Source of the DNA: Acridotheres tristis
Taxonomy: Eukaryota; Chordata; Aves; Passeriformes; Sturnidae
Reading direction: 5' to 3'
Assembly (NCBI GenBank): GCA_037013685.1
Contig: CM072891.1
Coordinates: 2,474,001 to 2,538,000 of the forward strand
DNA: 64,000 nucleotides
Part shown: piece after piece, positions 48,818 through 62,400 of the stretch
Layout: the number at the start of each line of letters is the position of its first letter
Numbering within the stretch: the stretch's first letter is position 1
Program-made: the position numbers and the translations under genes
The notes under the pieces: generated by a model
Told to the model about the DNA's origin: nothing
Databases searched by the model: none
Seen by the model: the letters and a program-made list of their open reading frames with translations, nothing else

Positions 48818-51800
48818 GAACAAATTATTATGCTCTATAATATGTTCCAATGGCAAAGTATTTGTCTATGCTCATACAGTGAATATATGATCATGAATAA
48901 AGGTGTGTTTTTGTTCAGTCCCATTCCAGTGTCTGGGCATCTGACCTGATAAATCCCATCAGGTTTCCACACTGGAGAGTTTTCCTGGTCTTGGGAGAAG
49001 GGTGTATGGACAGCAGTTATCACCAGGTAATTTACTGGATCTTTCTAACTGTAGGACTCAGGTTTACATAGATATTCCATGGACATCACCAAAATGTTTT
49101 TTAACCTAAGTATATCCTATGCTACTCACATGGTTAGGAGACAAAGTCAGAAAGGCAATTATTCCTCTCCCCTGTGCAGGGCAATGTGGATAACAGAATA
49201 TACACTAGGAGCTGGATGGAATTCTTTGCAAATAGCACATTGCTAAACCTTTCTTGGTAACTCAATGCTCTTTGTAAAACACAATAACAAATATTTGTTG
49301 AATTGAGTTCTAATGTTTATAAACTGCACTAATCTTTTCTATAGTTATAATATAATGAGCTTCAACAAAATATCTGATATTTCCTTTTCATTGTCACAGT
49401 TGAGTGTCTTTAGTCTCACACTGAACTTGTTTTTCAGTTTCACCTAGAGAGCTGTGAACTGAATAAATACAAGAGGTTGTGGGAGAAAGTATAGGAGTTG
49501 CTCAGTTCTCTGTAACCCTGCATTAAATCAGTATAGCCACAAAACATGAAATAGAAAGAAAATGGGCAATGGGGCAAGATTTTGATATATCATTGACGGG
49601 AAACATGAGAAAATCACACAAAGCACCTTAAAAATAGAAATCATTTAAAAAAAGCGCCCAAAAATAATGTCAAAATAGACATCACTACCAACTGCATCAA
49701 TTGCAAAAGGAAGATTGCTCTTCTAAGAGTGCAAATTTTGCATCAATGAGATTATATGAGAAGAAGTTGCAAAAAGACCCTCCACATAGTCTTTTACAGA
49801 AGAATGGAATCAAGGAAATGATTGTTGAGGTGGTTCCACAGACTGAGGAAGATTTTTTGTTAAGGCCTGTGTTTGTGAACTCCCTGTGGTTGAGGCATTT
49901 TCTGTTTGTCAATTCTGCATATACAGACGCTGAAAACCTGACAATGCAAACAGCCAACAACATTGTATTGCTTTGCAAATAGATGTAGGCTGAGTATAAG
50001 TGAACTTTCCAGAATCTTTCTATCAGTACTACCCCATCCTTAACTTCGGTCATGTTTACCAGGAACTTCTTCTTTTGGAGAAAGAAATAGGGAATATGTC
50101 AACAGATTTTTAGTCCTACAATAAAAAAATACTGCTTTTAAAACATGTATTTTCTAATAATGCTAACCCAATAAAAAAAATAGATGTTTCAATGTATTTT
50201 TAAAAGATTAAAAGTGAGATGTTTTAGTTATCTAATAATAGGTATTTATAACATATGTGTGCAAAAAGAAGAAAATTCCACTGGCAAGAATAAGAATCAG
50301 TACTTTAGAAATATGTGTTCAGCTTTTATTTTCATGCCACCTAGCTGACTGACATTTACAGTTCTATTTACAGCTATTGCAAGGTTTTACTACAAATACG
50401 TGCAAGACAACATTTTATATTGAATACTTTTGCACAATAAGCATAGGATAGGATATAATAGTTTTGTCTCTATTACAAATTGGAGCAGGTGGAGCTAAGA
50501 TAAATGTTGCTAAATTTGCATCCAGGTTTAATGCAAATTACTGAAATGGAAGAAAAGCTTAGATGTGGGTCTTGATTGGATTTTCTCTCAGCTTGAGGAT
50601 AGATCTTGAACACTTAGCAGTGATCGTGTTTTCATGTTTGTCAGATATATTTACAGTCTCACACACCAGTAATAAATCTACGACTGAATTCAAGCAGTTT
50701 CTTTGAAGACAAAGAAATGAAGCACTGAAAAGTTCAAATTACTCAGCCTATCCTAAGTGGAGACTACCCAGAGGCTTTTATACTGGAATTGTGAAATGAG
50801 GAAGTGTGGTATGATACGTTTTTGTACTGTATTGTAGATAATGTGATTAAAGTAAGGGTTCTAATTACCTATTGGGCAAAGGAATATCCATAAAAAAATA
50901 ATTCACAGTATCAAGTTTAAACATGTTTTCGAATGAACAGGCTGATTTATATTTCTAAGCATTCAGGGACTGATTCCTTTCATATAGCTTAAATGGTTTT
51001 TCAGCCCAGTTTAGAAATTTCCCAGCCTCAGGGAATAAAGTAGGAAATTTAAGAGAATAGTTTTTCAGCTTCATGGTACCTAAAAATGCAAGATAGTTCT
51101 CATTTTAGGCATATCTATTTGCTGGATGGTTTATTCTTTCCATTTTGCAAGCTACTTGATATCAAATCAGCAATATTCACTTGAGTGACTGCATCTGCCA
51201 AATTACTTTATCAGTGTGGAGAATTTATCCTCTGGAAAGGATTGTATGGAAACGAAGACTGCAATTTCAATGATTGTTCTTGCTGAAGAATATATCTTCA
51301 AATATGTTTCCAAACGTATCTTCAAATTAATGTTCCACTAGTGTACCAAGGTTGCTGAGGATATCTTGTGGCTGCACTGCCTACAGTCTGTTTTTGATAA
51401 AGAGATTAGAGACCCAAACACCTGATACACAGGAGAAGAAATTTAAACTTTGCTTTTTGTTCCACCTCCTCATTGCCTTCTCTCTGCTGAGAGTCTGGGC
51501 ACAATATTCTTTTCCTAAGGGAACATTTGAACTGAAGAGTACAAAATAATGAATAGCTTGCACAACATGAAGAGAATTATTATATTTGTCAGGATTCCAC
51601 ACACAGTGAATACTGGGAAAGATACTTTAAAAGCAATTTAGTGACATTTCATGAGCTAATTTTTTGTCTTTTTCCCCCCAGCATGTCAATGTTCTATACT
51701 TCCATAATGTTGGCTCCTTTAAAGGTTTTCTAATGTAGGGCAATGGCAATTTGTTTGTTTTGAACTTACCTCTTTTGAATAACAATATTGGTGTGAGCCA

Positions 51801-52899
51801 TATATTTTGAGAAGATAATTCATAGGCTTTCTTTCACTGTGATTTTAGTGCTCCTTTATGTTGACTCGTAATATCCCAGTCACTGGCCTCAGTAGAAGAG
51901 ACTTTCTGGTATGGTGAGGAATGTTGATGTACTCGGATGATTTATTCTATGGCTAAAAATTTACAATGGTCTTTAAGATAATGAATTATGACAGCATTCA
52001 AATATTGCTCTCCAGACCTGCAGCATAAACATGTTTGTGAACAGTCCCAGTTTTTATATACCATAGAAACAGACATATTAATAATGTCCCTACTACACCA
52101 CGGAGGTGTTCTCAAAATGTAAAACAGAACACTGAATAGACAAGATGGTGATAATTACATAGTTTGGTGTCTCAAGAGGCTTAAAAATGCAGTAAGACCT
52201 AAATTAATTTGTCATATTGAATCCCAGGCACAATGAAAATTTATTTCATGCTCAGGTAAGTTAAAATACTCTATCTGAATATTCATCACAATTCGACTTT
52301 AAATCTCCTGAAATTACACAGGAGGAAAATCTCAGTTCCAGATTCCTTAGGGTGGTGAAACACCAGTTTTAGGAAGTTCATCTACTGCAACTTGAGAGGT
52401 GACCTTGAATCATCAGAGCCAGAACTTGCTGTGGAGGCAATCGGTGCCGTTATCACACTTTGGCTACAGCTTATAGCAGCACTGGAATATTGTCAGTCCT
52501 GGCAGAATTCCCTATATGCATTACTATGAAATGGTATTTTAAAAGCTTATATAGCCAATAAAGATGTAAAGTCTGGAAAAATTGTAGGAAAACATGGTTA
52601 ATTTGTTTAGGTCCTTGGGCTCATTAAATTGGCTCAATGACTGGATTTAAAATAACTGAGTTGATATATCAACCCCAAATACTTTTTATGCCAGAAACAG
52701 CAGCAGTGTACTCTGTAACTCCAATGCTAGATTTCCCTGTGACATACTGCCCTCTTGTGCATCAATAGCTTTCTTATAAAGATAATCTAAGAGCAAGACA
52801 CCCATTTAATAAACAAAAATTCTCAGACTCTCTCTTGATCTCCTTTGACATTTTTTATTTTTATCCAGAATGAATGCAACTTCTTAGGTGATGATGGAG

Positions 52900-53000
52900 A
52901 GGCAACATGAACTGGGCTTGTCCAGCCTGGAGAAGTGAAGACCAAGAGGAAATCCTACTGCCATGAGGGGAATTGAGGAGCAGACTGGACAGAGTGGAGG
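52900..53000 (+). mobile_element. Possible old CR1 fragment
   Basis: GGGCTTGTCCAGCCTGGAGAAG followed by an A/G-rich AAGACCAAGAGGA segment resembles the CR1 'LFSLEKRRLRGDL' region. The match is short and diverged, with no 3' tail seen. Confidence 0.4.
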
Positions 53001-54010
53001 TAGGGGAACTCTCTCAGGACCAGAAAGACCTGCACTGAGTTTTCTGTGACCTGCGAAGCCAGTGAGTTGTCTGGAATCAGGCCTGGATATTTTTTTCGAT
53101 TGGTTCCTCATCTTCAGTTCTATTCTGTTTAAAATGTTAAAAACTCTAATTTGTATCCTCTGACAGCTTGAAAAATTTCGCATTTAAAAACCCTTTTGCT
53201 TATCTATGGAGAAAGCACTACAGGGAGGCTTTTGTAACCTTAGACCTTCAGCAGAGTGGTCACACTTCTTCTATACCTGAGATTCTGTTTCTGTGTTAAG
53301 TGATTTTGTACAAAATGGGAAGTCTTCAACCAAGAGCTATCCTTTTAGATTTTCCCTGGTAGGAAAGTCACTTTTCCACTTGAAGGTTGATGTTAAATCA
53401 AACCTCCCCAAGCAAGAAGAAAAAAAAAAAACTGCTGTGACTTCCCAATACAGTCATTATCCATTTAGCTCTGGATGAAGGAATGTCCTCTTTCACACTT
53501 ATTGAACAGAGGATGCTCAGGAATGCCAAGTACTACAGATGAAATGAACTATACTTTCACCTCATAAGAGGTTAGATGAGAGTTGTAGCTGCAGTTAGTT
53601 ATGTTTGGCAAGGATTTGTTGCATGGAGCCAAGCCCAGTGGCAGAAATAAGAGGGCAAGGAAATTACTGCATCTTAATTTAGTCTGTCAAGTTTGGCACC
53701 AAGCACTTTTGTAGCACATTAGATATCAACATCTTTTAGTTGATATAGTCCCTCTGTAACAGTAACATCGGGAAAAGATATTGAGGATTTAGTGCTTTTG
53801 AAAACCATTTTACTGTCTCTGGATTAAAATGAGAAAAATAAATCATATTAATAATCATTAATAAATCATATTTCCCTTACTTGTGGCAATGTTTGGCCCC
53901 TATACTTTTATGAGGAAGGAATGGTAGTACAGTTATTTTACCATCAGTCATGTACCACACCTCTATTAAAGTGCAAGGAGCTTTCAGAAACACAAGTTTA
54001 GATATCTTAA

Positions 54011-54088
54011 ATAATAGTAATATTAGAAATAATAATCATTGTAGTAATAATAGTAGTAAGAGTAGTAGTAGTAGGAAGAAGAAGGAGA
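54011..54088. repeat. Degenerate trinucleotide repeat (TAG/TAA then GAA)
   Basis: AAT/ATT-rich units pass into AGTAGTAGTAGT and then GGAAGAAGAAGG. Impure, so probably an old microsatellite. Confidence 0.85.
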
Positions 54089-57000
54089 TTATTTGGAGAG
54101 GAAAGAAAATATTTTTCATGTAAAGAATAATTGTTTGAAATATGTAGGGAAAAACTATCCTGCACATTAGATACTGCATACTATACAGTTTGCAAGCTTT
54201 TTTAGCTGAAAAGGCCTGCATGCATTTTATGTGTCTGCCAAGTGCCAAAATATGTATAATGAAAGGTGTAAAACTGGGGATTAAGTCAGGTTGCCTGTGA
54301 GGTTACTGACCCTGAACAGGAACCAGAAATTATGTGAAACCATTGGGTGGATTGTCTAGCTCAGGTTGAGGTGTGGGACAATGTCTGGAACCTAAAGGCT
54401 GGAGTCTTGAACTCCATCTCCCTGGTTTTAACTGCAAAGAGACTGGATTCTGCCTGTGCAGAGTAGCAAAAAGGCTCTGAGTCCTCTGGAAGATAACTCA
54501 GAAAAAAATATTGCTTACTACTGTCTAAAAGAATACTAGAGACAACTGCCTTCTAATTTACAGTTCTTTCTTAGGTGTCTAAATTTTTGCAAGGCAAATT
54601 TTACCAGCATCTTAGCAAAATGAACTCTGACAGTTCATGCAATATCCCCAGCTCCTGATTCGTTTCAATGTAATATTGTTAACATCATCAATAGCATTCA
54701 CCAAGAAGGTTTGGTGGCAAGTTATTCCACTAATATAATTCTGAACAATAATTTTAAATCAGTTAGTATTATTTTCAGAAGCCACTTTAGACATAATTTT
54801 TGGTATCACAAATAAACTCCAACATCTCCTGTATATTGTTCTTCTGCGTATTTAGCAGTTTGTTGCAAGAAGTTCTATTCAATTTTACTCAATTTCAAGC
54901 TGTGATTAGAGGAGAGCCAGTGAGAAATAAACTAAAGATTTTAAGCCCAGGAGTAAGAAAATAAATCTCTGAAGGTCATGTTAGATTCTGGCGTGTAATT
55001 TGATATATGTCCCATACAACTAGAAAACAATTGGAATGAAATATTGAACAAAACCAAATAATAAAAGAGACTCTAGTATCTTAATTTAAAACAAAATAGA
55101 ACCAGCCTAAAACTTGTCTGTTTACTTGAATCAAAACAGCAGCTCAGTTATGCTACAATAAAATAATGAGAGCAAAGCTGCTCCTATTGCAGCTATTTTT
55201 AGTAATTTGCTTTATGCAAACAATATCCTTTATGCATCATATTTTTCCCAGCTCTGAAAAAAACCTGCATCAGTGTTTAACCTTCTCTTGTGTGTGTAGT
55301 TGTACTGGCTATACTTCAGAATCAGAGCCATTGCACACAGCAAAATTTGGCTCAGTCCTGAAACTTGTCTCAGTACAATTCGGCATCATCTTCTACTATC
55401 ACTTATCTGCTGCTGCACTTGTTCTGCAAAGATATTATCTGACCTGTGGAGTAAAATCTGTCCAGTAACTCTGCAGTAATTGGTACAATCATATTTTCTT
55501 CCAGCAGAACACATAACATTTCCAATCACAGTGCTTATTTACTGTCTTCTTTCTAAGCTACTTGTACTGGCTGTTAGTAATCTTGTGGTAGGTGCACATT
55601 TCAGTTATGCTAAGTTTCAAAAAAGTGGTGCTTATTAAAATTTCCTCCAGCTACCAAATTACAGTGCATATTTACATAACATGAAACTAACTTAATGACC
55701 TGTTGCCTGGGTCCAGATGTATAAGAAGAAGCAGCAGTCAAGCTCAGCCTACTAATAAGAATGAGGAAACCCTGGGGATAAGAGGTCTACAATCTGCTTA
55801 TACCATATTTCTGTTCACTTTTATGGGGTAAAATATCTCAATACACACTATGAGATATGGTGACACATGAGACAGACCTTTGCATTTATTTTCATGCAGT
55901 GTGAGTAAATGTTAAGTAAACGCATTTTAAAGAAACTGAATATTTCTTATTTGTAAAGTGATGTGTACAGACGGAGCTTTGCAATATGAGTATAACCTAA
56001 ATGTCCCCTGAAAGTTTCTAAGTTCAATTTGTGCAATTTGCCTTCTTATGACAAAAAATGAAGATGACAATAAGTTTTTTGAAGGACTGGCCACCCTGGG
56101 GAGATGTTTTTCTTCACAGCTCACCTCCGCTGCTGCAGGTTTTCCCCACAGTGCCTGACTGCCTGAGTTAGACAGGGCCAAGGAAACACAGGGGATGACT
56201 CTGGGACATCTAATAAATATATTTTCTTCAAGAATCAGGAAAACTGATCAGGAAAACAGCCTATGAAATGCTTTAAATAAGCCCTTTGCTTTGAAATAGT
56301 GAATATCTCAGTTCTGTCACTGCTTTTAGTGGAACAGAGGAATTAGCATGGACTCATTCCAAAACCAGATGTGTTCTTTCCATTAAAAGCCAAGCCAGTC
56401 ACATATTTGCATATCGTGTAGCATATGCTTCTCATTCCAGCTGTGTAGATTGAGGTTTTGTTTTCAGACATGGCATATGTAAAAGCACAGATGTAGCTCT
56501 GAGTTGTTGTAAAACAAGTAATAAATTTTTGTGTACCTAAAATTGAAATAAATATATATTTTACAATAAGGAAGGTGACTCTTCCAAGGAGAGACCCATG
56601 GTTGGAGGGCTCTATGGTTTGACAAAAAGCATTCCACAGTTTTGTGGTCAATCTAAAGAATATATGTTAAATGTTCCAAGCATACTGGTCAGAAACTGTA
56701 TTTTCTTTGATGGTTTGCCCTCTCAAGCACTGCTTAGTGTCAGTTGATGTCAAAATTATCTTCATTTTACTGGCATAGTTACATTACTGTGATAGAAGTA
56801 GGTTACATCAGCAGTGCATACACTTCCAGAATGGGCTGAGGTTCTTCTAGATCTGTCACGTGTTTTGGGGCAGTTTGTTGTTGGGAGGATCTGTCTGGAA
56901 AAATTGTTTACTGAGTCCAAAGGAAGCTAATATGGAGTAAAACCCAGTTTTGGGTTTTCTGGTGTTGCTAACATTGACTATTACAAATCTTATAAACACA

Positions 57001-57899
57001 GAGAGCAGAGCTTTTACTGAAGCACAGCTCTATTTTCCTCCTTCACATGACCATATTGTGTAGAGAGCATTACATTTCAGTGTTTGCCAATGGGAACATT
57101 TACAATAGATACAGGGGTTTCATGCATGAAGAGGCTGTCTTTGCAGCTTTGCCAGAGAGGGACTAGAGACATTCATGGTAGAAAGCAAGAAGAAATTGCC
57201 AGTCAGTACGTGCTCCTCCACAAACAATATCTTAGAGCAAATATCTCTGGAGCAAATTAAAAGAGAAAATGCAAATATTAAAAGATTTCTTACCCTGAAG
57301 GAGACTTATTTGCCATATGGAAATGGATTGAACCATAGCCACGTGCAGTCGTGAACATTGCTGTCACAACTGTTGGCAATTTCATTTCTGTAATGACCAG
57401 ATGCCCAAGCCAAACATCACACAGAGACATAATTCTTGCAGCAATGATGTCACTTAATATTCCGGAGTGACCAGTGGTTTCATAAAGACAGGCAAAAAGT
57501 GCTGACTTTTAGAAAAGCTGTTGATTTTTCCAGTAGCCATTTCTTCATGGCACTGCATAAAATGCTAATTGCCATGACATTTGTTGAAAATTTCAATCCT
57601 CATAATGAAACAGGAACAACCACTGAACAAATTCATAGCAGTGTGTTCCACTGCAGACTTGTTATCAGTGGCTTTAAGATAATGAAATTATAACAAGAAG
57701 AATGTGTCATTTTCCAGTCAGAATTAACCACATGCATCTGTTTATTAAAGCACTTGAGTAGTCCCCTTCACAAATTGTCTGGACACAGACTCAATATTTA
57801 TTTGTATTTCTTTCAGATTATTTTTCTTTAGCATGTAGATGAAATATGAACATGAATACTTCACTGAGGAGAGAGTTAAGAACAGGACTCTCTCTAACT

Positions 57900-58320
57900 A
57901 TTGAGAAAACTCCCAAAACCCAAAAACCTCGTGTAGACACCAGACACAAAGCCAGTAGTTGATTTGCATTATACATCTATTTCTGCTGCACCTTTTTCTC
58001 TAACCAGTAAAATGAAAGAAAAGATAGCTTGGGCACCAATACTTCATGCTTGCACTCCCAGGGCTTTGTAGTTTTCCATGACTTTGCCCAGATTCCAGCT
58101 TGCAATGTTATTCATGCCCATATATATGAAAGAGGAGCAGCTGAGAGTCGTCTGTGATCTTGACAAGTAGTGGCACTCTCAGCAAACTGTGGCTCTGGGA
58201 AGTCAGCACACCTCTCATGACTCCTTGTCAGGACGGCAGTGGGAGCCTCAGTGCTCTGTAACAGAGAAACAGCAGCTATGAGCACTTGTCTTTTTGCAGT
58301 ATCCTCTGTGTCACTGGTAT
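57900..58320 (-). pseudogene. Decayed CR1 LINE ORF1 esterase (SGNH-hydrolase-like) segment, antisense
   Basis: Translated on the - strand with frame shifts, this block carries the order of motifs of the CR1 ORF1 esterase domain. Near 58265-58300 is a VLIAAVSLLQSTEAP stretch, equivalent to the family VGDSLLRGTEAP. Then comes a RSHERCADFPE-like block (~58205), DDSQLLLFHI (~58120-58140), ENYKALGVQA (~58050-58075), IGAQ, and finally RNRCIMQINYWL followed by FGFWEF (~57905-57975). The catalytic GDS box has become AVS, and stops interrupt the frame. CR1-like elements use this domain in ORF1 (Kapitonov and Jurka described esterases there). No ORF2 adjoins on the downstream (lower-coordinate) side. 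The family match is from memory. Confidence 0.7.
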
Positions 58321-58878
58321 ATTGTCTATAAAGAAACAATTTTTTTAGTTTAATAGTCACTCAAAATAACACAGTTTTTCATACTTGTAACTCAAAACCA
58401 TAATTAATGATGACACAGCTCCCCAGTGAAATTTCTAAGCTTGGCATATTAATTTTATGGAGCGTATCTGCCAAGGCAGGGGGCAGCTGTAGGCCCAGAA
58501 CATGTAGGCAGTTGCCTAAGGCAGCAAGAGACACAAAAATCACAGTGAGCAGAGCAGCTCCCCCAGGCACCACCTGGTCTGTTGAGATTATACAATCTTC
58601 TCAGCCTCAATAATGAGAAAATTTATCCTGCTCCCTGGCTTTGTTTTCCCTCATCCTCCTGCTGGTAGACAAAGGAGGTCTGGAGAGATCTCAGCATGGA
58701 GCCAGAGAAGAACCACTCTTCCTTTTATCTCCCTTCTCCTGAGCAGTCATGTTACACTGGGTCAGAAAGTCCAAGCAGGTGTTTGCAATTTTAACCTCAT
58801 TAATTTTGAAACACTGCTGTGAAACCTTGAGTCTGCCTGTGACAAAATCATTATATTATTATATAATTTCTGTATGAC
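58321..58878. other. Unassigned DNA between the CR1 ORF1 remnant and the LTR
   Basis: A moderately GC-rich patch (~58440-58620) with GGCAGTTGCCTAAGGCAGC is possibly part of an old repeat that I cannot name. The short ORFs on both strands here are unsupported. Confidence 0.5.
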
Positions 58879-59441
58879 TGTACTGGTTTGGGCTAGGATA
58901 GAGCTATTTTTCTTCATATTATGGAACTGTGTTTCTGGTCTGTGACAAAAACAGCATTGGTAACTCAGGAATGCTTTAGCCATTGCTGAGCAGTGCTTGC
59001 ACAGCACCAAGATTTTTTCTGTTTCTCACACCTCCTCATGACCAAGTGGGCTGGGGGAGTACACAAATCTGAGAGGGGACACAGTCAGGACAGCTGACCC
59101 CAAATGACCAAAGGGTTGTTCCATATTGTACAACATCATGCTCACCAATAAAACCGGGGTAGAAGAAGAGGAAAGGGGAAACTTTCTGAGATAATGGTGT
59201 TTTCCCAAGTAACCATTTTGTGTCATGCAGCTCTGCTTTCCTGGGGATGGCTGGACACCTGCCTGCCCAGGAGAAGTGATGAATCAATTCTTGCTTTGCT
59301 TATTGTGTATACCCAGCCTGTGCTTTACCTATTAAACTGTCTTTATCTCAATGCACAATTTTTCTCACTTTTACCATCCCAATCCTTTTCCTCATTCTTG
59401 AAAAGAATAAGTGGCTGAGTAGGGCCAAGCTGCTGCCCACA
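58879..59441 (+). mobile_element. Solo LTR, ERVL-like, with perfect 5-bp target-site duplication
   Basis: A 563-bp block from TGTACTGGTTTGGGC to GCTGCCCACA with TG...CA ends. It is flanked by exact ATGAC copies at 58874-58878 and 59442-59446. Family blocks in order are TTTTTCTTCATATTATGG, CATTGCTGAGCAGTGCTTGC, GACAGCTGACCCCAAATGAC, a degraded TATA region (~59145), GTTTTCCCAAGTAACC, CTTTCCTGGGGATGGCTGG, an ATTAAA signal at 59331-59336 with GTCTTTATCTCA after it, and a shortened U5. No retroviral genes adjoin. The exact duplication suggests this is the best-preserved copy of the family here. Confidence 0.92.
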
Positions 59442-62400
59442 ATGACCACACAGAATTTAGGCTTCAAATCAGCCTGGCAGATTTTATTCCAATGTGCCTG
59501 AAGTTTCAGCACTGCATGCAAGTGCAAAGGGAATTTACATTGGTTCTTCCTGCCAGCCTTTCTCTCTTTCTCTCTGCCAATCTCTATAAGATCATTGCGA
59601 GTTGCACTAGGCAGCAGACAGACAAAAAGAAACCAAGCACTGCAGCAGGTTGGCATCCCAAACTCTTATGAGCCTTATGCATCCAGCCTCACAATCTAAC
59701 AACTAGGAAAACCATGAGTTCCTGTAAATTCATAGGTTGTTAACTTTATGTGGGGTTTCACAGCTGATTTCTAAAAGCTTGAGCAAAGTTGACGTAGGGA
59801 AACATAATGAATTTTTATTAGAATTTGAAAGTATAATCTTGAGTAACTTAGCAAACAATTTCTAGTATTGGATTCCTTGAAATATTCTCCAGAGGAGTAA
59901 GAAAAATTTTAATAAGATTGAATATATGCAAGAATGATACCAATATTCCATTCGGAAAGTTCAGATGCTAAACCATCATTACTCTGCAGTCTGATTTTCA
60001 CATCTGTTGTTTCACATGGGGATATTCTATATTCATATCCTTCTGAAATTAAGTATTTATAAAGACTTCTGTACTTTATACATTTTGCCACCTCTGGATT
60101 TGTTTCAACCTTCTTTTCAATTGCCTCTGTAGCAAAGTCATGAGTATTTGTTGCTGGCAGAAAGGAGTCTCATTTTTCAACCCAGCTACACGGCCATCTG
60201 TGGTGTTTGCAGATTGCTAGAATTTTTTTTTACCTAGCCAGGGAATTTCTAGATGTTTCTGAATCAGAGAATTCCCACTTGTCAGCTCTCATGACCATGT
60301 CCTTTCCTAAGTTGAATCTGATGTAGCAACAAAGCCAACAGCAGCTGGTTTAGTTTCAAGATGCTATAAATAAGGGGAAAATGCATATACCTGAGCTTGA
60401 CTCACTATGAGGTAGCTAATTTTTTAGAAAGGCTTTACTTAAATTATTTTATTTAAATTATTTTTCATTTAATTGGTCATTGTTATTTAATGATGGAAAA
60501 ATTATCTTAATAAGAGGTCAAATTTAGAAAGATTTAGAAATCAATAAGGAAGGATTGTTGTTTCATCCTATAGGAATTCTAGAGAAAAATAATTGAGCAG
60601 CAATTACATTTGAAGGCAAATGCAGACTAGTACAGACTGCAAATATGAGAAAAGGCAGACAAAAATTTATTTTTTTCCAGAAAATCAAGATTGTAAATAG
60701 TTGCTATTTCAAGCATGACTGCTGAATCCAGACACTATTCTTCCCTCAGATAAGGAGATTTAGGATAAAACAGATCCATAGCATAGGACAAAGTAAAAAT
60801 GTCTCCAAACTAGCTACCTCCAAGCTAGACAGAAGCAGTGGAGCAGAGTAAATGTAGCACATCACATGAACCAATTGGTTTTTCTGAGAGATTGACCATT
60901 TCTAACCTGAAGGTAAGTTGCTCCAAAGTACAGGTCGAGTGAGACTGTGATTGTCTGCACCAGGCTATGTACCCATGCAGCAAAAATATCGACGTAAAAT
61001 TCCTTAACTCTTCACAGCTTTAAGTAATCTGACTTTTTGTTATGAAGATAATTTTAAACCCCACAAATGAACCAGAAAAAAGATAATGAGGAATAGTACA
61101 TTTTCTTTCTTAAGATTTTAGGCTCACAGATTTGAATTTGATGTAACTTGCAGTAGAAAGTGATTTTCATTCATGAAGACAGTTAAAAATGAAGATTTTG
61201 CAGTGATGATGAGATCTATTGTACATCTTCCTTGTACAGCTTGAAAATTTTCTTGTAACTTCACCCACTACTACTATGCACAAATGCATTCTTGCTTTCA
61301 TGCATCTTTTTCTGCATAATACAGAAAGGCAATCCAGTCAGTCCTAAACACGGGCAGTACTTTGTAGGAAAGCAGTAACTTTGTTTTATATGTATATATG
61401 AGGATGGTAAGACACAGAATTACATAATCTTCACTTCCTACCTGAGAAGAGAGGTGAGTCTGAGGAAGAGCTGACAGGATATGCAGCAATATAACTGCAT
61501 GATTTTAGAAGTATGCAGGCTACCCAGTGACTGGGTCTGACAGATCTACAGACCTACAAAACAGCTCAGTTTGGGAAGATCTGAAAAGAATTTTAGGGAG
61601 AAATCCATTAAATTCCCACCCTAAAGGATTAATCTAGTTTTCAACGATGAGAGATCTGAGAAGAAAAAACCTATAACTTGGAAACCAGTAACACATTAAG
61701 ATGTAATCTCTAATACATTGTATTATATATATTTGAATCAGCCAGTGTACATTGCACCTGAAATCCAAGAACCGAGCATCAAATGAGATTCCAATTAGTA
61801 GACTTCTCCTTTGGCTTTGCCATTTATTTGGACTTGGAATTTCACATCAAAGAAGAATATTGCATCTTCACTGAATACACATTTATTCAGTTATCCGAGA
61901 TTAGAGTATCAGAATGTGATAAATTATTATATATTAGAAGTTTTTAAAGTGGTTCTGAATTTTCATCAATGATAAAACTTTCGTGCCAGCTTTGACTCAA
62001 AGGTTTTGCTTATCAGGGTTTCTATACCAAAGTAACTCATTAGATGTTCCTAAAACCTATTACTGTTATAAAGCAGGTCACAATTTAAGTAAATTTTTAT
62101 GAGACCACTAGATGGTGCTACATATATTGTTAAATGCCTCGGAAAACAAATTTCTGGGGAAAACCAAAAGAACAAACAAGGGAGCAAGAAGACATAATAC
62201 TGCTTCATGAAATAGCAGGGCTGTGTTTAGATATTATTTCCCAGGGTCTCTATCCTGTCATTTCCCTTTACTACCTCAAATTGTTCTATTCTTTCTTCTG
62301 GGTGTTGGGTAAAGCTATGCACTTCAGAGGGATCATCACAACAGTGTCAACTCACTTTAGTGTATATGATCAATAGTCTTCTGTTTTCCCACTGTAAATT

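Larger units (their letters stand above)
47086..57899. other. Long intergenic stretch, gene-poor
   Basis: AT-rich sequence. Nameable contents are a T/G low-complexity tract (48719-48817), a possible CR1 scrap (52900-53000), a trinucleotide-like repeat (54011-54088) and one ORF with a hydrophobic N-terminus (55166-55468). ORFs at 49697-50053 are open on both strands but unrecognised. Confidence 0.6.

Noticed and set aside
49697..50053. Overlapping ORFs of 118 (-) and 93 (+) codons
   Set aside because: A stretch with few stops on both strands; no motif, start context or splice support.
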